A stretch of DNA of 64,000 nucleotides from Ailanthus altissimus (lineage: Eukaryota; Streptophyta; Magnoliopsida; Sapindales; Simaroubaceae): contig OX327683.1 in the NCBI GenBank assembly GCA_946807835.1, positions 17,365,001 to 17,429,000 of the forward strand, read 5' to 3'. Each line of letters opens with the position of its first letter. Within the stretch, counting starts at the first letter, position 1. The notes under the pieces are model-generated. The model ran no database searches. It was not told where the DNA came from and saw only the letters and a list, made by a program, of their open reading frames with translations. A program made the position numbers and the translations under genes. Below are positions 45,001 to 56,877 of this stretch, one piece after another.

Positions 45001-46658
45001 GTAACGTGTGTGGGGGACATAGTTCACGGACTTACGGAAGTGTTTGGTAAGACAAACAAAGGTGAACCTGAGGAGTCTTACAATATGAAGTGTACTCATT
45101 GAGTATTAAGGTAACGGACCGAGTCGAACGGTTCAATCCGGAAGAATTTTAGAAAGCAAGATTTATTTCAAGATCTCTCAAGAAATATATATATCATGGT
45201 TTAAGTGTTAAACCAATTAATTATTAGTTAAATAATTTAACTAATAAAATTATAAGACGTGGCATAATAGTTCTGTGCATGGGTGACACGTGTCACATGC
45301 AATACATGAATAGTGACAAGTGTGGATGACCACTTGTCTTCATGCATGAGATGCATAAATGACAAATGGCAAGCTTCCATAGGCCAAGAATAATAAACTT
45401 TATAATTGTTGTACTTAGGTCCCCATTCAAGCCTTATATAATTCAAACTTTGAAAGTTTTTCATTTAAGTCGCATTTGTATATTTTTCAATTGAGAGAAA
45501 ATGTTCAAGAGTTGAACTGCCCAGGATGAATTTGGTTGCTAGAAATTTAATCCAAAGCTTCCATTCTACCTCCATAATCTCACTGCTTGATTCTGGACTA
45601 AAATTGATCAACAGAAGTACTTCGGGTGAGCTCTAGATCAATTTCTTCACCTAAGTTCTTCAAGGGTGAGTTTCTGTAAACCCTTACTGTATTTGATGTA
45701 ATTTGAGTGTGCTTGTTGATTAAATTATTTAATTCTGATACATAATTGTATGTTTAGACATGCATGCACCTAGATTACACGTTAATGGATTGTTGATCAT
45801 ACGGTTAAGCTGAAGAGCTATATTTTAACCTTGTTCTCGACTTTTGAATTTTGAATCAACAATTGAGATCTTTCTTTATCTGACATTATTTTCACATTTG
45901 ATGTTATGAACAATGTTGTTGTCTATTACCTTGTTCAAATATGTTAGATATCTTGATAAGTATCTGATAAGTTTTACGTGTGTGCTTTAATTTTTGAGAT
46001 TATTGAGAATTAGAAGGTCGACCATTATCTTTTTTTGAACAGGGTGTTCGATAATGATATGGTCGATACCTTTCTTATCTCTTTGTGTGATCTCTCTTTC
46101 TTAAAGACTTTATTGTTTTTAGAGATTTTATCATATCTGTAGTGGGTCATGCCTGTTCTGCCATTCATTCTTTTCATAATTAATGCGCCCCTTTATGTTT
46201 TTCACTATTTTTGTCAATGATGTGTTTTTGGGCATTATCTTATTGATGTGGCCCTTTTACAATTTTTTGGGGTTTTTTAGCGATTATGACCAAACTTTTC
46301 CTTTTATCTTTAAGAAAGAGCTTTAGGCGTGATCCATTATAGACCATTAAATTTGATCTACGGTTGTGCTTTAAAAACCTTTAAGTCTTCATATATTGAA
46401 GGCAACACATTTTTAAAATTTTTATAATCTACCTTTGTTTCGCTTCATTATTGAGAGAGAAAGTGTTACATCTTTCTTTACTTCTTCTTCTAAGTCGTCT
46501 TTTTCTCAGTTCATCTTCTTATTTAAGGTAATTTCTCCTGGTTTTTGAAGGTTTTATTCCTCTTGAAGCTTTTTGTTTAAGAAATAGGGTTTTTTTTTTT
46601 TTTAGATTTTCTTTATTCTTGACCCTTATTCTTGGTAGCTAGTTTTGATTAAGAATTA

Positions 46659-48107
46659 TGTATTCTTCAAATCAAGATAATCCTCGCGGTTTGAATAGTC
46701 AAGTGAGAGTAAAATTTGAACTCTTCGTGGTTTGAATAGTCAAGTGAGAGTGAAATTTGAACCGAGTGATGGCGAAGAGGTCTCATTTGTGAGGAAGAAT
46801 AACAAGGGTATTCTTCCTTAGGGTAAGTTGTTTCTAGAAAAGAAGTTTGTTCATTCTTTTGTTTCTTTTTTTCTAATATATGTTCTAGTTTTTTGGGTGG
46901 ATATGCAATGTGGTGATGGCAGTTACAAATGCAGTCATCTTTAGAATTCTCCTTCTAACCACCCTTCAATTCGTGGGTCTAGATATGGTGTCTCTAAGAG
47001 AGATTAATAGGATTAATCATTAATTATTGGTCGTAGTCGACTTTGTGTCCTTAGTCGAGGACCATTTAATTTCATTGGTCGTATGTAGACTTTTTCTACT
47101 GACTAACGTCGAGGTGTATTAGGGACTACTTCGCGGAGGCCTCATACTACGAAAGAGAAGAGAAAATGACCCATGGAGTCTTCTCAGCCTAACTCGGGTC
47201 TATACTGTTGAGGGAGAAACTGTTAGATTAGGATGCGGTTTATAAGCTGCTTACAGGAAATCTTTTCGTAATGTCTTTGGGCTTATTTACTGTTGCCTTC
47301 TAGGGAAATTATTGTCATTTGCTTCCTCTCTTCATAGAAGCTGAACTCTTGAAGAGATGGGGGAAGGGAGATATTTTTTAGCTCAGCGATGTCGAATTAT
47401 GATCATGTTTTGCCTGATAAATGTCTCTAATGAGTGCCATTGAGGCAGTATCTCTTCTCTATTTTTATACTTTAGTTAAGACGTCCCTCAATGTTGATTC
47501 TTCTTATTCCTTTTTTTTTTTTATCTTTTTAGATTGTATATGGCTTATTACTTTATCGACAAGCTTTTCTTAGGTCAATCCATTATGGTATCAAGATTAC
47601 TAACCTTAAGAAGGATTAGGCTAAGTTTCAAACACGGTATCGACTTAAAGAGAAGAAAATTAAGTCTCTAGTGAAGGAACTTAAGGAGATATCAGCTAAG
47701 GCAGCAGGAGCAATTGAATAAAAGCCAATCAAGATGAGGTTGTTAGGGGCATTGCCTCTGTAGAGGGTAAAGTCACTAAGTTAGAGATGAGGGTTAAGTA
47801 CTTGGAGGCTCAAGTGACATCTTTGAAGGCCCTAAATAAGGAATTAGCTTAGGCATGTGCTTGAGTTGAGGAGGTTGAGGCTCGTGGTGATAAGGCCAAT
47901 AAAGACTTGATTGATTAGGCTAAAGAGCCTTCTTTCGCCTCTGGGGTTATAAAAGGCATCGAGAAATATGTCAATCTTTTCAAGAAGTGCTACCCCAATA
48001 TCAGCCTTTATTGGATGGATGGTGTTTTGCGTGTCTCTAATGATGAAGACGATTCTCAAAAGAGTGATGCCTCTAATATTCTTGATGATCGAGCTCCTCC
48101 TCCTTGA
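46659..48107 (+). pseudogene. Antisense coiled-coil frame of Tat-like element 2 (decayed)
   Basis: Plus strand, opposite to pol. It starts M-Y-S-S-N-Q-D-N-P-R and contains a 41 bp tandem duplication at 46685-46766. The later part (about 47640-47930) is Lys/Glu/Leu-rich with heptad spacing (K-S-L-V-K-E-L-K-E-I; E-M-R-V-K-Y-L-E-A-Q-V). It ends with F-K-K-C-Y-P-N-I-S-L-Y-W-M-D-G and S-N-D-E-D-D-S near 48105. The position (between integrase and 3' LTR), direction and coiled-coil end match the frame at 15007-18500 in Tat-like element 1. Numerous stops show decay. No mobile-domain motif is clear in this copy. Confidence 0.5.
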
Positions 48108-48306
48108 TTTCTCCTTTTGTATTTTTTTCTCATTTCTTTGTAAAACATTTATTTTTTAGTTGAATGAGAAATAGTACTTTTGATATATAGTTCTTGATTC
48201 TTAATATCTTGAGAGTATTGGTGGTATTGTGTCTATAGAGGACCTTCTTAACATAAATGTTAACAAAAAAAAATGAATTTGATTGATAAAATTGCTCTTT
48301 AGTAAT

Positions 48307-48450
48307 ACAACAAACTATGGATAATATTTTTTCCAGAGTTTAGCATTCCATGGCTTTCTGACAACTATTCCATTAGTGCGTTCAAGTTTGTGGGCATTTA
48401 GTCGAACTCTCATAGGTATCTTATAAGGTCCTTCCCAATCAGGTCTGAAG
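48307..48450 (-). pseudogene. Integrase C-terminal module of Tat-like element 2
   Basis: Minus strand: D-W-E-G-P-Y-K-I, A-H-K-L-E-R-T-N-G and R-K-P-W-N-A-K-L-W-K-K-Y-Y-P, the usual end of Tat integrase. There is no room for the DDE core between this and the RNase H that ends near 48780, so about 1 kb of integrase has been lost. Confidence 0.7.
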
Positions 48451-48779
48451 GCCCCTATCTATGAGGCCCCTCGTATTTGACAAGATTTTTTTTTAAAGAC
48501 TAGGTCTCATTCTTGGAACTCTCATGCTTGCACATGTTTGATGTAATACCGAACAATCTTTTGTTAATAAACAGCTGTTTAAATTTTAACTGCATCCCTT
48601 CTTTGTTCAAGGTGGTTCAAGGTTCCTCTCATGAGCTCCATTTTTTTCTTTATTAAGTGTTTTACTTTATGTGTGGCCCCATTTATAAAAGCCTGATGGG
48701 TTTCCTCTTCTCAACTATTTAAGGACTCTTCATGTTGGGTGGTCTGCAACTTCCTCTCCATGTGTACATTTTGTAATAA

Positions 48780-49900
48780 AGTTAACAATGGCTTGAGCCT
48801 TAATGGCTACCGTAGGTTTGTACTGTACGTCGAATTCGCTAAGTTTTATTGCCTATTTTATAAGTTATCCGGAGAGATTTGAGTTGTGAAGTATCTGTCT
48901 TAAGGGCTAGTTGGTCACAACAATGATCGTGTGGGCTTGAAAGTAAAGCCTTAATTTTCGTCAAGTTGTTACTAATGCTAATGCTAGTTTTTTTTGCTAA
49001 TGAATAGCTAGTCTTTAGATCGGTGAATGCTTTACTGGTGAAGTAAATGGGTTTTTAAATGTACTCTTCTTCTTTGACCAATGCTGCACTCACTACTCGA
49101 TCAGAGACTCATAAATACAAGATTAGGTAGTCCTCCACTCTTGGTAAGGCAAGATAAAGTAGTTGAGCTTGATACTCTTTTAATCTTTAGAAAGCTTCCT
49201 CACATTGTAAGGTCTACTTTGTCTTGTCCTTTCTCTTGATAGCCTAAAAAAATATTAAAATACTTGTCGGTAGCTTTTCAATAAATCGACTAAAAGTTAT
49301 TATCCGACCTGTAAGCCTTTGTATCTCTTTGACTGTGCTTGAAGATTTTATCTTAAAGACTACTCAAATCTTTTTCAAATTAGCTCCTATATCTCTTTGG
49401 CTTACTAGAAAGCCCAAGTATTTTCCTGATTCGACCTCGAAGGAACATTTTTTAGGGTTCAATTTCATGTTGTGTTCTCTAATGATCTTGAAAGTCTCCC
49501 TAAAGTTATTTCATTTGAACTTAGTGATCATGTCATCTATGTAGACTTCCAAGCTTTTTCTAATCTTAGGCTTAAAAAGTTTGTTGATAAATCTTTGACA
49601 AGTAGCCTCTGCATTCTTAAGTTTGAATGGCATGACCTTATAGCAGTATGTTCCATAGTGAATGATGAAGAAATTCTTCTATTGGTTTACATGGAACATT
49701 TTGATCTAGTTAAAGCCTAGGATTGCGTCCATGAAACTAGGGAGAGTAGTCTAATTGTAGAGTCTACGAGCTGGTCGATCTTTAATGGAAAGCTATCTTT
49801 TGGGTAGGCTTTATTCAGATCTGTAAAGTCTACACACATTCTCACTTCCTATTTAATTTCTACATTGGCTAACTATTCGGGATAATAAACTTCTCGAATG
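48780..49900 (-). pseudogene. Reverse transcriptase and RNase H part of Tat-like element 2
   Basis: Minus strand. RT: Y-K-V-M-P-F-K-L-K-N-A-E-A-T (usual F-G-L-K-N), then the catalytic Y-I-D-D-M near 49540, N-M-K-L-N-P-K-K-C-S-F and Y-L-G-F-L-V-S-Q-R. RNase H-like: L-Y-L-x-V-S-D-R-V-V-S-A-A-L-V and P-I-Y-F-T-S-K-A-F near 49030-48960. The first part of RT lies beyond the solo LTR or has been lost. Stops and frame changes occur throughout. The open plus-strand frames at 49329-49720 are antisense shadows. Confidence 0.8.
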
Positions 49901-50257
49901 AGTCATGCCGTCAAAAATTTTCAACTTCAGCTGCCACGACTTTATTTCTCATGATTGAAAATTTTTCTTTCTTTTGATTTGTTTGTAAAATGGTTTGACT
50001 GCCAATGTATGTGATATGAGGACAAGATTTATTCTTCGCATGTCTTTGTGTAACCAGGCGAAGATGTTGAAGAACTTTCTTATCAAAGAGGCCACTCTTT
50101 CTTTTATTTTAGGCTTTAAGATGAACCTATCTTCAAAGTCTTCTCAGGTTTTTCTATTTGTATAGGTATCAAGAGTAGGTTACCCACAGGTTTTGGGAAT
50201 TTGGCTTTATTCTCCTTCCATGGTTCTATGGTGGAGATATAGAAAACCTTTTTGGAC

Positions 50258-52483
50258 GTGGCTGTTGGAGCTGGTGCTCACGTGCCATTCCAATATTGTA
50301 TGAATATTAATTGTTAATATTTATACAATAAACATTTCGAATAACGATTGTTAATATCATATTAATATGGTAGAATGCTTGTAACATTACAGACATTGTT
50401 TGATCTGAAAGAGTTCAGATCTGATCTAAAGGAGTTTAGATCAGAACTAATAGTTATCAAAGCTGAGAGTTATAAATGCTAATAGTTAGCACTGTTAATA
50501 GTTATCAGTTTATAAGAGTCAGCGATGTCTAAAGAGTTAGAACTTTGTCTATAATGAGACAAAGACCTGAAAGTATACTTATAATGATATAGTTGCAAAG
50601 AGTTGCAATAAGAGCTAAGAAATATCATTATGTAAGTATGTCTCAAATATAATATTCCTGATCTATGATCATCAATGCGGGTCTATCGGTGAATTCACAA
50701 TATATAGATTAGTGTATGTCTATATCTGACTAGTTCAGATGGTTGTTCTTAGCTGACCATGAGCTTAGAGCTTGTATAGACATGCGGGTATCCAGTCAGG
50801 ACTGGATACTGAACAGACTTATGAGGACCCCAATAGATATCCTATGAAACCGTCAAAGGAAGGTCCTCTCGAGTTGAGTAGTAATCGTGGTCCTTTGACC
50901 TGAGCGCCACGGTGGTCTTGTGAGTGATCCATCATGCTTTGGTTCCACATATGTCAGAGACCTTTCATGGTCTGACCACTATGTGTCGCTGGGTATGGTC
51001 CGATGCTCATGGAGTCCGGTGTGCGTAGATACGGGATCCATCAGCTTACGTAGGTAAGTTGTATATCCGATGCTCCGAGATTGTATTTCATAAAGTCTTG
51101 TGGCCACAAGCATAAACTCGGGAAAAGAGTTTCCCACAGGGTTAAACAATATAGCAAAAATGTTTGCGTGTATTGTTTATCGAGATACGAATCTGGAGAT
51201 AAGATTATTGGATGAGCAAACGGGGATTTGATGGTGCTGATCTATATCCCCGCACATCCAGGGTATAAATGATGGAAGGATTATACGTATACGTTATGAC
51301 CTCAACTTGTATGGTCTGACACGCTGATTTGTAATATTCGTAACGTGTGCGTGGGGCATCGATTACGGATTAATGGAATAGTTCCATTTGACAAATCGGG
51401 TGTAGACCTAGAGAGTCCCAATATGAAATGTACTCTTTGAGCACTTGGGCAGTGTACCGTATTGAATTGTTCAATACAGTATAATTCAGCAATTACTAAG
51501 GTTACGTTAACTAAAGTATATGGTTAAATGGTGGGACCCACTTTAGGTTAACTTGGTAACCGAGTAAGGATATAAAAGTAATTTCACTTTATAATTATTT
51601 AATTGTTAAATAATTAAAATAAATATTTATTTGTTTAATTGTTAAATAAATGATTTAACTTAACTAAGGTTAAAAGTTAACCATAAGGTTAAGTTAGTTA
51701 ACTTTACTTAATGGTTAAGTAAAGATTAACCTAACCATGGTTAAGTTAGTTAACTATGGTTAAATTAATTAAATATTTATTAATTTAAAGGTTAAGTTAA
51801 ATTAATCTAACTATGGTTAAATGTTAACTAAGGTTAGGTTAAGCCAAATGAAATGCAAATGAAATTCAAATTAGTTTGGAATTTATGCATTAGTATATAA
51901 AGTGAAATGAAATTGAAAATCAAAAAGAATTTATTTTTTGAAATTGGTTTTAGATTTTAGGTTTTGCATTTTGGGAGCCAATTCAATTTGAGAAATTGAA
52001 ATTGTTTGTTTTGTGTTTTAAGTGTTAGAACAACAAAACAAACTAGATAAATGGTTACTAAATGTAATAACTAAAAACAAGATTTGTTTTATTTATTCAA
52101 GAGTTGAATAAAAGGAAAAACAAATTTGATTAAGTTAAATTGTTTAACTTTGAAAAATGTTTAAGAGTTAAACATATATGCTGGATTAAGATGCTGCCAT
52201 TCTAGACAATCAAACCCACCCTTGTTGATTGCTAGAATTGATCAAAGATTCATTTCATGGTGGACTTCAAAGAAAATTAATCCAAAGGCTTCATTGGTGA
52301 TATTTCTCAATTTCGAATTTTCAATTAATCAAATCTTATTTTCTGTGTTCATTATATTTAATCTTCCGCTGTGCACATGTATGTATGAGATATGTATATT
52401 GTTTTGTATGATGAACACAACCCACATGCAAGCACCCAAAGTTTTATTTATTTGATAAAACCCAAATATAACCCAACAGTGGC
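50258..52483. mobile_element. Solo LTR (family X, copy 2) with target duplication GTGGC
   Basis: The LTR is 50263-52478 (2216 bp), beginning TGTTGG and ending CCAACA, an exact 6 bp inverted end pair. GTGGC stands immediately on both sides (50258-50262 and 52479-52483). No internal retrotransposon sequence remains, so it arose by LTR-LTR recombination. It lies between protease and RT of Tat-like element 2. A segment at 51525-51845 is made of repeated GTTAAC/GGTTAA words. The lineage of the parent element is unknown, though TGTTGG...CCAACA ends are common in Ty1/copia. Confidence 0.9.
51525..51845. repeat. GTTAAC/GGTTAA palindromic word array in the family X LTR
   Basis: Over about 320 bases the words GGTTAAGTTA, GTTAACT, ACTAAGGTTA and CCATGGTTAAG recur many times in both orientations. 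The region could fold into alternative hairpins. Copy 1 of the LTR has only a shorter version near 45200-45250. Confidence 0.65.
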
Positions 52484-52557
52484 TACATAGTAGCTTTGGG
52501 TTATCTTTGGATCACCCCTTAAAATTACTACTTCTTCTTCTATAGGGAATTTAAGCA

Positions 52558-52932
52558 TTAGATAGTACATGGACAAGGTGACATTGAAGTGATCATGAAG
52601 GGTCTTCTCAGCATTGCCTTATACGACATGGGTTGGCCGACCACTATAAAGGTGGTCATCATCTTTTTGTTATAGGGTTTCTCCCCTATTGATATTAATA
52701 GACGAACCACTCCTAGGGACATTACGCAACTGTCTCCAAACTCGTAAAATAGGTTCTGTATACATTGTATTTTAAGGTCCTTAATGTCGAGCTTAGTGAA
52801 TGTCTCATTGAATATCAAGTCTATCGAGCTCTCTATGTCGATAAAAATTTTGTTCACTTTCATCTCGACTATCTGAATGGTGACGACCAGTAAGTCATCA
52901 AGCAGGTAATACGTATTTAGTGATCTCTTCAA
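52558..52932 (-). pseudogene. Aspartic protease of Tat-like element 2, altered active site
   Basis: An open frame of 124 codons with D-D-L-L-V-V-T (residues 12-18) and the protease core I-F-I-D-I-E-S-S-I-D-L-I-F near residues 29-41. The family has D-x-G-S-S at this place, so the catalytic Asp is kept but the Gly is Glu here. F-E-x-G-D-x-x-V and Y-K-A-M-L-R-R-P (usual Y-N-A-I-L-G-R-P) follow at the end. Although open, it lacks upstream continuity with gag and is a relic. It lies 75 bases from the solo LTR insertion. Confidence 0.72.
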
Positions 52933-52989
52933 TGAACATTATTAGTACGAAGTGAGTGGCTTTTTAGTAGTTAGAGTGTTACACATCAC

Positions 52990-54560
52990 TTGGTGCTCTG
53001 CCAACGAGTACTAAGAATAATTTTTTCTCTGACTATTTAAGTCTCTACCTAAAGTCACGCCTTTTAAGATGATTGTGGTCATTGCTTGTACTTGAGAGTT
53101 CTCATACTCTTAGTTTCTTTTTGTCTAGAGTTTTCTTCAGCTCGAGATCAGCTCTAAATCCATCAAGGTATTCATTCTTCATTAGTTGATCTATTTGAGC
53201 CTTCAGGTGCATACATTTATTAGTGGTGTGGTCGTCGTCTTGGTGGAACTCATAGTTTTTATTTTTTTTATTTTGTTAGGCTGTGTTTGAATAGGTGTTA
53301 GTTCTTTGAGAAGACCTCTGTCTTTTATGGCCCTAAATATTTTAGCATCTGGACCTATTGTTGGAACGTAGTTATCCTTCTGAAATCTTGGTACTCTAAT
53401 ACCATACTTCCTTGTTTGTTCCCTTTTGTTGTCTTGAGGCGGATCTGTTCATGAAAACTTTGTGGTTCTCTAATAAGTCTTCTCTCTTCTTTCTTGGGCT
53501 ATCCTCCTTTTGGGGGATTTTATATATTCTCGCCTTTTGCTCTTCCCTCATGTATTTGCTTCACTTGCCCTCTTCGTGGCTTTGTCCTCTTCGATCTTAA
53601 TATATTGAGAAGCCTGCTCGTGGGTTGCCATATATATAGCAAATGAATTTTCTAATAAAAAGTACCAGAATCGGTTTATTTTGAGTCCATCTTTTAATGC
53701 CTTTAATGTAATTAATAAGTTAAACTCTCTGAAGTGGATCACTTCTTTGTGATATCATTACATAAAGTCTCTCAAATTTTTAACATGGCTTTGTTTGAAT
53801 TGTCGCAATTGTTGAGGATCTTTTGCCTTTTTATAGGCCCCTTGAAAATGCTAGATCAACTTCTTAGTTAATTCGTTGAAGGCTAATATACTTACTTGCT
53901 TCAGAATTCTATACCATATGAGGGTTTGTCCATTTAAATTAGTGTGGAACAGTTAACACGTCTGTTTCCATCTAAGGCTTGTGATCAATAATAAATCTAT
54001 AACAAGGTTGATGTAATGATAAGGTTTTATCGTTCCTTCATAGGTAGGGAACATTTTTAACCCCTCTGGTAGCTCGACATTTTTAAGCTTGTTAGTGATG
54101 GGGGGATTTCCTGTCCCGTTTAGTATTTATTATAGGAGTTTTTACTTCTCTTTGTCTTTAAGGAGTTGATGTACCAGTTTTTAAACCTTCTCGACTAGAG
54201 GATCCTTATTTTTTAGCGGCAAGTTGTTGTTGCTCATTGTGTTGTGCTCTCTAACCCTATTGAGGAATTTTCTTGGATCCTCATCCACTATACTGTTATT
54301 CTTCCTTATGTTCAGAATGTCTCTAATGTCAAATTTGATCTAGCTACCTTCCTTCTATCTATTTAGGGTTTCTCAGGTATCTGGTGTGTATCCATTGTCT
54401 CTCTGAAGTTCTTTAATGATTGTTCGATCATCGTTGTCCTCTAGGTCATAATTAGTGTTAGATCACTTGTAAAAATTTGAGTCTCTAACTTGTGAATGGT
54501 TAAGGGAGTGTTCGTGATCACCTTATCGTGATTGTCTACTAGATTGGTGACTCTCCATCT
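52990..54560 (-). pseudogene. Gag of Tat-like element 2
   Basis: Minus strand. The gag domain is at about 54110-53600: Y-E-G-T-I-K-P-Y-H-Y-I, W-Y-R-I-L, F-N-E-L-T-K-K-L-I and K-D-P-Q-Q-L-R-Q-F-K-Q. It then continues A-L-K-D-G-L-K-I-N-R-F and A-S-Q-Y-I-K-I-E-E-D-K-A-T-K-R (open stretch 53742-53548). Upstream to about 54560 lies a charged, low-similarity N-terminal part. Several stops are present. The order gag then protease on the minus strand, next to the right LTR, fixes the element's direction. Confidence 0.8.
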
Positions 54561-55013
54561 TGGAGGGTTCTGTTATAATCCCTTCCTCTTTCGTCTTCAA
54601 GTGAAACATGGAGGGTTTTTGGCTTTCCTCATTGTTGGAAAAACACTTATTGACAGTAGAAGTTTTTTATGTGACCTAGATTGGGGGTAAAATCCTTGTG
54701 TCCCATCTGGATTTTTGTACTTCTCCAGAAGTTTGAACCTCATCTTTTTTAGTTCATTTCTCTCTTGTTAGAACTTTCTTAACTCTTCTTTGAGTGCTCT
54801 TTGCTAGGCTGATGGCTCTTCTTGTTGGTTTAGGTTATTGTTGTATTGTATTTCTATAGACTTGGTTGCTCTATGATACAAGATTCTCATCAAGTAATGG
54901 GGTTTGTTTACTATTTTATGCAACTATGAAGCGAGTGGTAATAGTTTTTGGTTGTGTGTCCTTTATATTCTTTATATACTTTAGATAGCTTTTTTTGTTT
55001 GCTTCCTAAAGAA

Positions 55014-55020
55014 GGCGCCA
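55014..55020 (-). promoter_or_regulatory. Primer-binding site core of Tat-like element 2
   Basis: The minus strand reads TGGCGCC followed by TTCTTTAGGAAG, just inside the right-hand LTR. TGGCGCC is the common start of Ty3/gypsy primer sites. I do not assign the tRNA. Confidence 0.55.
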
Positions 55021-55023
55021 AAT

Positions 55024-56072
55024 TTTTTATCCCAAAATTTGGTAATTTGGGAGTCAAGTTAGATTTGTTTTGCTAGGAAAACTTAGCTTGGACAATAAGG
55101 ATAAGACCAAAAAACTAGACTAGTAAGATTGTTTCTCCCCTATTACAAAGGCATTTGATGAAGATCCTACAACCAAAGAAAATGCGAGGCCGCACTTGAG
55201 GTTTTTCTAGTGTGGACCCTCCAATGCTTAAGTTAGCAAAAGCTTGACAAAAGTAAAAGTAAGGCAAGAGAATAAAAAATATACCAAATTGCTCTGTATG
55301 AATCTCAATGTGTGTATTGAATTATTGGATCGTCGATAATCTCTAGTGATGATTTCTTTCTCTATTTATATGGTGAGGATGTGAAATTTACTTGTAAATT
55401 TTTTATTTATTTTTTATGTGGGTAACTTTATGGACATGCACTTATTAGATTTTGCTATTAGAATTTTTTTAAAATTACACTCGATTTTGCTTGCTTTGGT
55501 ACAATTATCCCTTTTTAGAGATTTTTTTCTTGATAAACTTGATTGTATTTACAGCTCTCTACGTCTCTTATAAGTTGAGTTCTGTTTATGAACTTCTTTA
55601 ATTATTCGAGATAGATTTTTTAGACCTTCCCCTGCTTGACATGAACAGTAGTTATTTCTCCTCGATTAAGACTTGTTCGAACAAGATAGTCATTATATAT
55701 TCTGTTTGGCTTTATTGGTGGTGGGTGTGATTGAGCAAAGTAGCAAAACTTCAACCATTGCCCTAACCAACTTAAAAGATTGTAGTTCTCGTTTAGGAGA
55801 TTGACCAAATAAGATAGTTAAGTTTTTACTATTATTTTGACCAAATCAAAAGATGTGGACTTAGTCTCCTCCAAAAGTCTGATCGTATAGAGAAGCAAAG
55901 CCTCTACTATTGTTCTAACTAACTTAAAAAAGATACTTCAATTCAAAAATATTCATGGTCCAACACTTTTATTTTGGGTCTTATATTTCTTGGATCCTCT
56001 TTATGCTCTTTTAATCTCTAACTCTTTGGACTTTGTAAACTGAAGATTTTGGGCGCTGTTCGTTGAAATTCA
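55024..56072 (-). repeat. 5' LTR of Tat-like element 2
   Basis: About 1.05 kb, a direct repeat of 32946-34416 minus its MITE. The element-sense start is TGAATTTCAACGAAC. The inner end (ATCCCAAAATTTGG) is mutated relative to the partner. The 5 bases outside (GGAAC) have no match at the other end. Confidence 0.75.
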
Positions 56073-56877
56073 GGAACCATGTAAATGCAGTATATGGTAC
56101 AAATGGTCCATGTAAATGCAGCATTCAACGAAGTTTGGTTTAGAGTATTTACCAACAATATTCTTATATTTAAAAAATAAAAAATAAAAAAATAAAACAG
56201 CAATATCTCCAATTAAGTATGTTGTATTACAAATGTCTCTACATTTTATCTAATTATGAGTAATACCCTTGACTAAGTTTGTTGTATCACAATGTCCCTA
56301 TAATTTTATCACAAACATCAACAATACTCTTAAATGAAATTATTATAAGGTCTATCTATATTAACTACGTTGAAAAATTATTTACCCTTAATTAAAATAT
56401 GCAAATACAATGACCTTTTTTATATTCCCTTCTGATGAAAAATAATACAAATATCAATTGGTCATTATATATAATAGGTAAAATTATATTTATCATTTAT
56501 AATAAATATTAATGGCATGTATTTTTGTTTATATATATTATTGTATTTTATTGATTTTTTCTTATTTTTATATATAATAATATAATATATAACTTTTGTA
56601 GAATGATAAAATTTTATTGTTCATTTTTTTATTCAAGTTTCAAATATTTGACCCTTCCCTCTAATTTTTTTTTTCTTTATAGGCTTAATAGTTGTTTTAA
56701 TAAATTGTTATAACGAATAAAAGTCAAATATAGCCTAATTCCCATCATCCTACTCTCCTAACGGATCACTTTCCAGTATATTATGTTACATTCAAAGAGA
56801 ATATTAAGTGTAAAATAGTCCTGTGATAGACCTAATGATGAAATAGTCTTTTAATTTTAACGTAGTTAATAGAAATA
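56073..56877. other. AT-rich intergenic stretch
   Basis: No gene is seen. CCATGTAAATGCAG occurs twice within 40 bases (56086-56125), just outside the LTR. The rest is very AT-rich. Confidence 0.5.

Larger units (their letters stand above)
34779..45861. mobile_element. Solo-LTR-like unit (family X, copy 1), split by the Athila-like element
   Basis: Its two parts, 34779-35326 and 45001-45861, match consecutive parts of the solo LTR at 50263-52478. The left part starts TGTTAGAGATTGTGC (family start TGTTGGAGCTGGTGC) and includes AGAGACAAAGACCT-type and TCGAGTTGAGTAGTA blocks. The right part starts with the GTAACGTGTG block and ends near TCAACA. About 430 bases of the middle are missing at the junction. 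ATTGA occurs close to both ends (34771-34775 and 45862-45866), offset by three bases on the left, so the target duplication is uncertain. Confidence 0.6.
32946..56072 (-). mobile_element. Ty3/gypsy element, Tat-like (no. 2), holding three further LTR units
   Basis: The ends are related LTRs (32946-34416 and 55024-56072, direct repeats). On the minus strand come a TGGCGCC primer-site core (55020-55014), gag (54560-52990), protease (52932-52558), RT and RNase H (49900-48780), an integrase C-terminus (48450-48307), an antisense coiled-coil frame (46659-48107, plus strand), and the 3' LTR. The integrase core is missing, so it was already defective. It contains a solo LTR (50263-52478) and an interrupted LTR (34779-45861). 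No target duplication was found, and the outermost LTR bases are approximate. Confidence 0.82.

Noticed and set aside
49329..49720. Two plus-strand open frames
   Set aside because: The minus strand here is reverse transcriptase with the Y-I-D-D-M motif, so these are shadows.
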